Source: an uncultured bacterium (GTDB lineage: Bacteria; Cyanobacteriota; Vampirovibrionia; Gastranaerophilales; Gastranaerophilaceae). Taken from it: a stretch of DNA of 6,059 nt. The notes below the pieces were generated by a model, which made no database searches, was not told the DNA's origin, and worked only from the letters and a program-made list of their open reading frames with translations. Shown in pieces: positions 1 to 4,729 of this stretch (within the stretch, counting starts at the first letter, position 1; each line of letters starts with the position of its first letter). The DNA is taken from positions 1 to 6,059 of the forward strand of contig CADCPD010000134.1 of NCBI GenBank assembly GCA_902803265.1, given 5' to 3'. Made by a program: the position numbers and the translations under genes.

Positions 1-460
1 AAAATGAAAGAGAAAATGCCGATAAAAATATTATCCAGCTTACAAAATCTACAAGTGAAAATTTCCACATTTCTTTAATTGTTAAATAAACAAGAATAAT
101 AACGGCAATTCCTACACCCCAAAATATACTCTGAATAAAAGATATTTTTAAAAGTTTGTCTATTATTTCTGCAATTAGAAGAATTGATATAATCGGAGAT
201 GTTATTATTCCCAATAAAGCAAATAAAGCGCCAAATTTACCCCTTAATTTATAACCAGTAAAGCATGAAATATTAGCCGCAATTATTCCTGGTAAAGATT
301 GGCTTAACGCATAAAAATCCGTAAGTTCTTCTTTTGTTATCCATTTACGCTTTTCTATTAAGCTTTTTGTCATTAACGGTACCAAAACATAACCGCCGCC
401 CAATAACTGAACACCCAAAAGAAAAAATGCCGTGTATATATCCTTTAAAGAAATTTTCAT
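1..460 (-). CDS. ChrA-family chromate transporter-like membrane protein, N-terminal part (runs off left edge)
   Basis: Reading the minus strand from the ATG at 460 gives 153 codons without a stop, so the gene continues beyond the window. The protein is hydrophobic, with likely membrane segments near residues 8-28, 75-100, 108-128 and 133-153. It shows the CHR-domain signatures: a glycine triplet followed by YVLVP (residues 21-28), QSLPG (54-58) and GYKLRGKFGA (69-78). The family exports or exchanges oxyanions such as chromate across the inner membrane, but many members have no tested substrate, so 'chromate' is only the family name. Members have one CHR domain of about 180-200 residues (usually encoded as tandem pairs) or two fused; the truncation hides which applies. 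The usual PGP of the second motif is PGI here. No Shine-Dalgarno precedes the ATG, and a TAA in the same frame lies 11 bp upstream, so no longer ATG start is available. The gene is divergent from the pgeF-like gene. Confidence 0.85.
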   Translation of the reverse strand, partial: MKISLKDIYTAFFLLGVQLLGGGYVLVPLMTKSLIEKRKWITKEELTDFYALSQSLPGIIAANISCFTGYKLRGKFGALFALLGIITSPIISILLIAEIIDKLLKISFIQSIFWGVGIAVIILVYLTIKEMWKFSLVDFVSWIIFLSAFSLSF

Positions 461-463
461 ATG

Positions 464-493
464 TTGATTATAACATTAAAAAGAATGTATAAT
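464..493 (+). promoter_or_regulatory. Sigma-70-type promoter for the pgeF-like gene
   Basis: A -35 hexamer TTGATT (464-469) and a consensus -10 TATAAT (488-493) are separated by 18 bp. The predicted start near 500 leaves a 5' leader of about 38 bases before the ATG at 538. The leader has no convincing Shine-Dalgarno sequence. The -35 overlaps the opposing -10 of the ChrA-like gene. Confidence 0.6.
467..475 (-). promoter_or_regulatory. Extended -10 promoter for the ChrA-like gene
   Basis: Read on the minus strand, this is TGTTATAAT, a perfect extended -10 (TGn plus TATAAT). The expected transcription start, about seven bases after the hexamer, falls on or next to the A of the ATG at 460, which would make the mRNA leaderless. 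No good -35 is seen at the usual distance (490-495 reads ATATTA), but extended -10 promoters often do without one. The hexamer overlaps the -35 of the opposite promoter, so the two may compete for RNA polymerase. The prediction rests on motifs only. Confidence 0.5.
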
Positions 494-537
494 ATTTTGA
501 AGAAATTAAATCAATATGAAAAAGTAAAAGACTAAAA

Positions 538-1230
538 ATGTTTAAAGTTAAGCAAATAAACGGAAAAGATGTATATTACTCTGATTTAATACAAACAGAG
601 CATTTTTTCACATCAAGAAATTTAATCGTAAAAGATAATGTGAATGAAATTTGTGAATATTTAAAAATAGATTCTAAAAATTTAATTCACCCAACCCAAA
701 TTCACAGTGACAGAGTTGAAATTGTCGAAGATAACAAATACATCTACGACAATACCGATGCACTTATTTTAAACAAGAAAGATAAAGCTATTTATTTAAA
801 TTTTGCAGACTGTGTACCAATAATTTTTTACGATTATAAAAACAATATTGGTGCCATTGCTCATGCCGGTTGGAGAGGAACAGTTGAAAGAATTGCTCAA
901 AAAACAGCCCTTCGGATGATGAAAGTTTTCGGTTCAAAACCTGAAGAAATAGTTGCAGCAATTGGTCCTTGTATTTCTTTTGAAGAGTTTGAAACTTATC
1001 CGGAAGCCGTAAAAAAACTCAGAGCAAGCATAACAAAAATTAAAAACCCTTATTTTAACGGAAATTATGTAGATTTAAAAGGTTTAAACAAAGAACAATT
1101 AAATGAAATAGACATTTTTTATGTAGATGTCTGTCCTTATTGCACTGTAAAAGATAATGATAAATTCTTTTCTTACAGAAAAGAAAATAAGACTCAAAAC
1201 CGCCACAGCGCCGTTATAAAAATAAGATAA
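538..1230 (+). CDS. pgeF: YfiH/PgeF-family purine nucleoside phosphorylase (laccase-domain protein)
   Basis: This 230-residue protein belongs to the YfiH (DUF152, 'multicopper polyphenol oxidase') family. Members are cytoplasmic, metal-containing enzymes that phosphorolyse adenosine, inosine and S-methyl-5'-thioadenosine and deaminate adenosine. E. coli YfiH has also been called peptidoglycan editing factor PgeF. Visible motifs are HPTQIH (51-56), ADC (90-92), HAGWRG (109-114) and IGPC (142-145). The presumed metal ligands His56, Cys92 and His109 are spaced 36 and 17 residues apart, which as I recall is the spacing of the E. coli YfiH triad. A C-terminal segment with FFSYRKE followed by an Arg completes the family pattern. 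The length is slightly below the usual 240-260, mainly because the N-terminal loop is short. The ATG at 538 lacks a strong Shine-Dalgarno. The gene looks monocistronic and converges on cysK 27 bp away. The family call is firm; the physiological substrate is not shown by the sequence. Confidence 0.93.
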   Translation: MFKVKQINGKDVYYSDLIQTEHFFTSRNLIVKDNVNEICEYLKIDSKNLIHPTQIHSDRVEIVEDNKYIYDNTDALILNKKDKAIYLNFADCVPIIFYDYKNNIGAIAHAGWRGTVERIAQKTALRMMKVFGSKPEEIVAAIGPCISFEEFETYPEAVKKLRASITKIKNPYFNGNYVDLKGLNKEQLNEIDIFYVDVCPYCTVKDNDKFFSYRKENKTQNRHSAVIKIR

Positions 1231-1257
1231 ATTTCTTAAACTTTTCAGAGAAATTCA

Positions 1258-2166
1258 TTATTTAAATAATTCACTTGAAAGATATCTTTCGCCTGTGTCA
1301 GGAAGTAACACAACAACATTCTTATCAGTATTTTCATTTGCCAAATTTACAGCAGCAAACAAACTTGCTCCGGAAGAAATACCTATTAACATTCCTTCTT
1401 TTTTTGCAGACTGTCTTGCAGTTTCCATTGCATCTTCATTTGAAACTGTAATAATTCTATCAACGACATTTCTGTTAAATGTATCCGGTACAAAACCTGC
1501 GCCTATACCTTGAATTTTATGAGAACCGGCTTGTCCTCCTGATAAAACTGGACTTGATAACGGTTCTACCGCAACTATTTGAACATTTGGATTTTGTTCT
1601 TTTAAATATTTACCAACTCCTGATACAGTTCCGCCTGTTCCTACACCAGCAACGAAGATATCAACCTTTCCATCCATATCTGCCCAAATTTCTCTTGCTG
1701 TTGTATTGTAGTGTTTTTGAGGATTTGCAGGATTTTTAAATTGTTGCGGTATAAATGAATTAGGTTTTTCTTTATGCAATTCTTCAGCTTTTTCTATTGC
1801 GCCTTTCATACCTTTTGCACCATCTGTTAAAACAAGTTCTGCACCGTATGCAGACAATAATTTTCTTCTTTCAATACTCATAGTTTCCGGCATTGTAAGA
1901 ATAATTTTATAACCTTTTATAGCGCAAGTAAGAGCAAGGCCTATTCCTGTATTACCGCTTGTAGGTTCAATAATAACCGTATCATTATTTATTAAACCTT
2001 CTTTTTCGGCAGTTTCTATCATTGCAAGAGCAACTCTGTCTTTAACAGACCCTGCGGGATTAAAATATTCAACTTTTGCATATAAATTTTTACTTTGAGA
2101 TAATTTATTAACCCTTACAAGAGGTGTATTTCCAATAGTTTCAAGTATATTTTCATATTTTGTCAT
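1258..2166 (-). CDS. cysK: Cysteine synthase (O-acetylserine sulfhydrylase), CysK type
   Basis: This cytoplasmic PLP enzyme makes L-cysteine from O-acetyl-L-serine and sulfide. The 302 residues match the usual length of about 300-320 and are complete. Visible family motifs are NTPLV near the N-terminus (13-17), NPAGSVKDR (36-44) with the PLP Schiff-base Lys42, PTSGNTG (68-74) for substrate carboxylate binding, the PLP phosphate loop GVGTGGT (174-180), QGIGAGFVP (219-227) and GISSGAS (262-268), whose serine contacts the PLP ring nitrogen. These place it with CysK rather than cystathionine beta-synthase or threonine synthase; a CysM-like preference cannot be fully excluded. It is the second gene of an operon with mnmA. 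The start is fixed by an AAGGAG ribosome-binding site at 2174-2179, seven bases upstream, which overlaps the mnmA stop codon. No separate promoter is visible, so it is probably transcribed from the mnmA promoter. Confidence 0.96.
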   Translation of the reverse strand: MTKYENILETIGNTPLVRVNKLSQSKNLYAKVEYFNPAGSVKDRVALAMIETAEKEGLINNDTVIIEPTSGNTGIGLALTCAIKGYKIILTMPETMSIERRKLLSAYGAELVLTDGAKGMKGAIEKAEELHKEKPNSFIPQQFKNPANPQKHYNTTAREIWADMDGKVDIFVAGVGTGGTVSGVGKYLKEQNPNVQIVAVEPLSSPVLSGGQAGSHKIQGIGAGFVPDTFNRNVVDRIITVSNEDAMETARQSAKKEGMLIGISSGASLFAAVNLANENTDKNVVVLLPDTGERYLSSELFK

Positions 2167-2173
2167 TTTATTT

Positions 2174-2179
2174 CTCCTT
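2174..2179 (-). promoter_or_regulatory. Strong Shine-Dalgarno of cysK overlapping the mnmA stop codon
   Basis: Read on the minus strand, this is AAGGAG, seven bases before the cysK ATG, sharing its first two bases with the mnmA TAA. The overlap suggests translational coupling in a bicistronic mRNA. It also decides the cysK start. Confidence 0.8.
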
Positions 2180-3245
2180 ATTTAACTTCATCTATAATTC
2201 CGCCTGCGGCAACAGTATCATTATCATAAATCACAACAGACTGCCCTTGCGCGATAGATTTTTGAAATTCATTAAATTCAACTTTTATTTTATCATCAAA
2301 AACTTCAACTATGCATTCTTGAGGTTTTTGGTTTGAGCGAATTTTTGCAAAGTAATTTCCGTTTTTTATTTCTATACCCGAAGGATAATTTATATCTTTT
2401 GCTATTAAAGATTTTTTGAATGTATTATCCAAATTTCCGACAACAACAGTATTTGTATCTTTTTCAAGTTTTATAACATACAAAGGTTCACTTGCAGCAA
2501 TTCCTAAACCTTTTCTCTGACCTACGGTATAATTCCAAATACCTTTATGTTTGCCTAAAATTTTTCCGTTGATATCAACTATATTTCCTTCTTTTTCGGA
2601 TACCCCCAATAGTTCATTATAATCACCTTCATAAAAATCCTGACTATCCGGTTTATCTGATACTTCAAGCCCAAAACCTCTTGCCAACTCTCTAACTTCG
2701 GCTTTTGTATATTCACCCAAAGGCATTAAAATATTTTTTAATTGTTCCTGTGTTAATTTATACAAGAAATATGACTGGTCTTTTGTTTTGTCTTTAGCTT
2801 GCGCAAGATAAAAAATTCCATCTTTTTCTATTATTCTTGCATAATGACCTGTTGCAAATTTATCAAACTCAATACTTTTTTCTTTTGCCACCAAAGGCAA
2901 TACGCCAAATTTAATTAAAGAATTACATCTAATACAAGGATTTGGCGTTCTGCCTGATAAATATTCATCTTTAAAATACTTTAAAACAATATCATCATAT
3001 TCTTTTGAACAATCTATAACATGATAAGGAATATCAAGATATTCAGCAATTTTTGTTGCCGCTTCAATATCTTCTTTTTCATCAGGACCAAGACAAGCTC
3101 CATGTGTACCTTTATGTGAAGTTGCTTTTTTATCTCCCCATATTGCCATTGTTACACCAACGACATCATATCCTTGATTTTTAAGAAATGCTGCTGATGT
3201 TGCAGAATCAACTCCGCCTGATAAACCGACTAATACTTTTGTCAT
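2178..3245 (-). CDS. mnmA: tRNA-specific 2-thiouridylase MnmA, variant active site
   Basis: MnmA activates U34 of tRNA-Lys, -Glu and -Gln with ATP and replaces O2 with sulfur passed on from a cysteine desulfurase. The 355-residue protein is full length for the family. It has the PP-loop GLSGGVDS (7-14), NPCIRCN (102-108) with Cys104 and Cys107, ATGHYAR (131-137), DQSYFLY (156-162), VGQRKGLGI (241-249) and a C-terminal beta-barrel ending in AAGGII. The usual site of the second catalytic cysteine (DSxxICF, Cys199 in E. coli) reads DSQDFYEGDY (200-209), with no cysteine and about three residues missing. Extra cysteines sit at 51 (ACLGP) and 79 (IDCS), and one at 311. This resembles a variant subgroup I associate with anaerobes, possibly Fe-S dependent; that is inference. 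GGAG (3251-3254) lies five bases before the ATG. It is the first gene of the mnmA-cysK operon, divergent from the DtxR-like regulator. Confidence 0.95.
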   Translation of the reverse strand: MTKVLVGLSGGVDSATSAAFLKNQGYDVVGVTMAIWGDKKATSHKGTHGACLGPDEKEDIEAATKIAEYLDIPYHVIDCSKEYDDIVLKYFKDEYLSGRTPNPCIRCNSLIKFGVLPLVAKEKSIEFDKFATGHYARIIEKDGIFYLAQAKDKTKDQSYFLYKLTQEQLKNILMPLGEYTKAEVRELARGFGLEVSDKPDSQDFYEGDYNELLGVSEKEGNIVDINGKILGKHKGIWNYTVGQRKGLGIAASEPLYVIKLEKDTNTVVVGNLDNTFKKSLIAKDINYPSGIEIKNGNYFAKIRSNQKPQECIVEVFDDKIKVEFNEFQKSIAQGQSVVIYDNDTVAAGGIIDEVK

Positions 3246-3274
3246 TTTTACTCCATATTGTTATGCCATACCTT

Positions 3275-3303
3275 AACATATCATAGATAAAACTTTTGCG
3301 CAA
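3275..3303 (-). promoter_or_regulatory. Promoter of the mnmA-cysK operon
   Basis: On the minus strand there is a -35 TTGCGC (3303-3298), a 17-bp spacer and an extended -10 TGATATGTT (3283-3275). The predicted start near 3268 leaves a leader of about 22 bases containing the GGAG ribosome-binding site of mnmA. The -35 lies in the palindrome TTGCGCAA and is shared with the divergent promoter. Confidence 0.6.
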
Positions 3304-3321
3304 TATTTCATTTCATGATAT
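3278..3321. repeat. Interrupted palindrome spanning the divergent mnmA / regulator promoters (candidate operator)
   Basis: ATATCAT (3278-3284) and ATGATAT (3315-3321) form inverted arms, and the perfect 8-bp palindrome TTGCGCAA (3296-3303) lies exactly midway. All three elements are centred on 3299/3300. The arms include parts of both extended -10 elements, and the centre includes both -35 elements. The symmetry could come simply from two mirrored promoters, or the central palindrome could be a binding site for a dimeric regulator. The adjacent DtxR-like protein is the obvious candidate, but the site does not resemble the DtxR or MntR consensus sequences I know. Confidence 0.5.
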
Positions 3322-3324
3322 AAT
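3296..3324 (+). promoter_or_regulatory. Promoter of the DtxR-like regulator (predicted leaderless start)
   Basis: A -35 TTGCGC (3296-3301), a 17-bp spacer and an extended -10 TGATATAAT (3316-3324) are present. Six T residues then lead directly into the ATG at 3331. Seven bases beyond the -10 is the A of that ATG, so the transcript should have no leader. There is no Shine-Dalgarno, which agrees with this. Confidence 0.65.
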
Positions 3325-3330
3325 TTTTTT

Positions 3331-3819
3331 ATGGAAGAAAAATTAACTAAAAGTCTTGAAACATATTTACTTGCAATAGACACTTTAATTGAAACAAAAA
3401 AAATAATAATAGTTAAAGATGTTGCACAATATCTTAATTTTGGCGGTGCTACAACAGCAGACGCAATAAAAAAATTAAGAGAAAAAGGATATATAAATTA
3501 TGAACCCTATGGAAATATAACTTTAACTTCGCTGGGAGAAAAAGCGGTTATAATAAAAAAATATCGCCATAATACAATAACAAAGTTTTTAAATAAAGTT
3601 TTGGATATTGATTTAGAAAAAGCAGAATACAATGCCGAACAAATTGAATATTCAATGACTGACGATGTTCTTTCAAGACTTGTCAATTTCCTTGATTTTA
3701 TGGATCAATGTTCATGTTCCGAACCAAAATGGATAAAGAGCTGCAAATCTACACTTGAAGACGGCAAATTAAACGAAAAATGCAAATCATGTTCGGGAAA
3801 CTGCTGCTGCAAAAAATAA
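3331..3819 (+). CDS. DtxR/MntR-fold transcriptional regulator with cysteine-rich C-terminal tail
   Basis: The 162-residue protein begins with an N-terminal winged helix (about 4-72; TKSLETYLLAI, then a helix-turn-helix around 28-51 and a wing near 53-67). A dimerisation/metal-domain segment follows at about 73-125 (KYRH at 77-80, IEYSM at 105-109). The overall pattern matches DtxR/MntR. By eye alignment to MntR ligands D8, E11, H77, E99, E102, H103, this protein has Thr11, Leu14, His80, Glu103, Glu106, Tyr107, so the usual Mn/Fe site is incomplete. There is no SH3/FeoA domain. Instead residues 127-160 hold eight cysteines (127, 129, 138, 151, 154, 158, 159, 160); none occur earlier. The tail could bind a metal or Fe-S cluster or sense thiols; this is inference. 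The start agrees with the family N-terminus and with the leaderless promoter. It is divergent from mnmA-cysK and converges on pheA with 7 bp between stops. The effector and targets are unknown. Confidence 0.8.
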   Translation: MEEKLTKSLETYLLAIDTLIETKKIIIVKDVAQYLNFGGATTADAIKKLREKGYINYEPYGNITLTSLGEKAVIIKKYRHNTITKFLNKVLDIDLEKAEYNAEQIEYSMTDDVLSRLVNFLDFMDQCSCSEPKWIKSCKSTLEDGKLNEKCKSCSGNCCCKK

Positions 3820-3826
3820 TAAGAAT

Positions 3827-4681
3827 TTAGGATAACTTTTCGTAAGAGCCGACAATTCTAAAATAACTCGCCTTGGAATTAAGTTCTTCTATAGCCTTTG
3901 AAATTATTTCATCAGAAACATGCCCGTCAAAATCTACTAAAAATGTGTATTCCCCAAATTTAATTTTTGACGGTCTTGAATCAATATACGAAAGATTTAT
4001 ATTGTAATTTTGAAAAACTTTTAACGCTTCTAACAGCATTCCCGGTTTATTTTCAGTAGAAAAAGCAAGAGATGTCTTATCATTTCCGGTATTTGATGTT
4101 TTATACTTGCCGATTAAAATAAATCTTGTTTGATTTGTCGGATCATCATTAATATCTCTTTCCAAGATATTTAATTTGTATAATTCTGCGGTTTTGGAAC
4201 TACCGATTGCAGCATAATCATTCGAATATTCATCTAATAAAACAGCCGCTTTTGCAGTACTTGTTGCTTTTACTATGTCAATATTTTCAGGTAATTTATT
4301 ATGAATAAAACCCAAACATTGAGCTATTGCTTGAGGATGAGAGATTAAACCATTAACAGAATTAATGTCCGTATTTTTTGACAGCAAACAATGTCTTATG
4401 GGCATAATATATTCGGCAAGGTACTGTAAATCAAGATTTTTAGCCTTAATTAAACAATCAATAGCTTCTCTTACCGCACCTTCAATAGAATTTTCAACAG
4501 GAATTACACCTAAAATATTATCATTTTTATCAACGTATTCAATAACTTGAGTAATAGTTTTAAAAGGAGTTTCAACAACATTTAAATCATAATTTTTACA
4601 GAAAAAATCTTTCGCCATCTCTGAATAAGACCCGCCTGGTCCTAAAAAAACAACTTCCTTAACTGAATTTAAAAATTCCAT
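3827..4681 (-). CDS. pheA: Prephenate dehydratase, monofunctional, with ACT regulatory domain
   Basis: This cytoplasmic enzyme converts prephenate to phenylpyruvate in phenylalanine biosynthesis. The 284 residues fit the monofunctional form; there is no chorismate mutase domain. The catalytic domain (about 8-192) shows LGPGGSYSE (13-21), PVENSIEGAV (61-70), HPQAIAQC (115-122), STAKAA (141-146) and NQTRF (183-187), whose Thr-Arg-Phe is the active-site signature. The ACT domain (about 202-280) has KTSLAFS (202-208), KPGMLLEAL (212-220) and DSRPSK (234-239), equivalent to the ESRP motif of phenylalanine-binding forms, so feedback inhibition by phenylalanine is expected. The start at 4681 has AGAGG (4688-4692) five bases upstream. 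The gene is divergent from the phosphohexomutase across a 48-bp gap and abuts the regulator tail-to-tail. No aro or tyrA neighbour lies in the window, so it appears to be a stand-alone gene. Confidence 0.96.
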   Translation of the reverse strand: MEFLNSVKEVVFLGPGGSYSEMAKDFFCKNYDLNVVETPFKTITQVIEYVDKNDNILGVIPVENSIEGAVREAIDCLIKAKNLDLQYLAEYIMPIRHCLLSKNTDINSVNGLISHPQAIAQCLGFIHNKLPENIDIVKATSTAKAAVLLDEYSNDYAAIGSSKTAELYKLNILERDINDDPTNQTRFILIGKYKTSNTGNDKTSLAFSTENKPGMLLEALKVFQNYNINLSYIDSRPSKIKFGEYTFLVDFDGHVSDEIISKAIEELNSKASYFRIVGSYEKLS

Positions 4682-4709
4682 TGTAACCTCTATACATTTC
4701 GATTATAAT
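4681..4709 (+). promoter_or_regulatory. Promoter of the phosphohexomutase gene
   Basis: A -35 TTGTAA (4681-4686) and a consensus -10 TATAAT (4704-4709) are separated by 17 bp. The predicted start near 4716 gives a leader of about 14 bases, beginning with AAAAGG (4716-4721), which can act as the ribosome-binding site eight bases before the ATG at 4730. The first base of the -35 overlaps the pheA start codon on the other strand. Confidence 0.6.
4702..4707 (-). promoter_or_regulatory. -10 element of pheA
   Basis: On the minus strand this reads TATAAT, four bases of which are shared with the opposing -10 in the palindrome ATTATAAT (4702-4709). The expected start near 4695 leaves a short leader holding the AGAGG of pheA. 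No good -35 is seen (4725-4730 reads TGTCCC), so the strength is uncertain. Confidence 0.4.
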
Positions 4710-4729
4710 TTTACTAAAAGGTAGGGGAC

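Noticed and set aside
516..527. Three-codon upstream reading frame (ATG AAA AAG TAA) in the leader of the pgeF-like gene, considered as a regulatory leader peptide.
   Set aside because: It is too short, has no ribosome-binding site and no attenuator hairpin, and is easily produced by chance in A-rich sequence.
1230..1255. Inverted repeat AATTTCT / AGAAATT in the gap between the convergent pgeF-like gene and cysK, considered as a bidirectional terminator.
   Set aside because: The stem is only seven AT-rich pairs with a 12-base loop, and no T-run follows on either strand. It could be chance in AT-rich DNA.
1295..1739. Two plus-strand open frames of 72 and 86 codons (1295-1513 and 1479-1739).
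   Set aside because: They lie wholly antisense to cysK, resemble no family and have no ribosome-binding context. They are shadows of the real gene.
3246..3267. The mnmA leader, checked for a T-box or sulfur-related riboswitch such as SAM.
   Set aside because: The predicted leader is only about 22 bases, far too short for a known riboswitch, and no terminator hairpin is present.
3811..3830. Junction of the convergent regulator and pheA, checked for a terminator.
   Set aside because: Only 7 bp separate the stop codons and no hairpin with a T-run is visible. Transcripts probably end inside the opposing gene or are Rho-dependent.
4365..4550. Plus-strand open frame of 61 codons antisense to pheA.
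   Set aside because: It is a shadow frame within a well-conserved gene and has no independent support.
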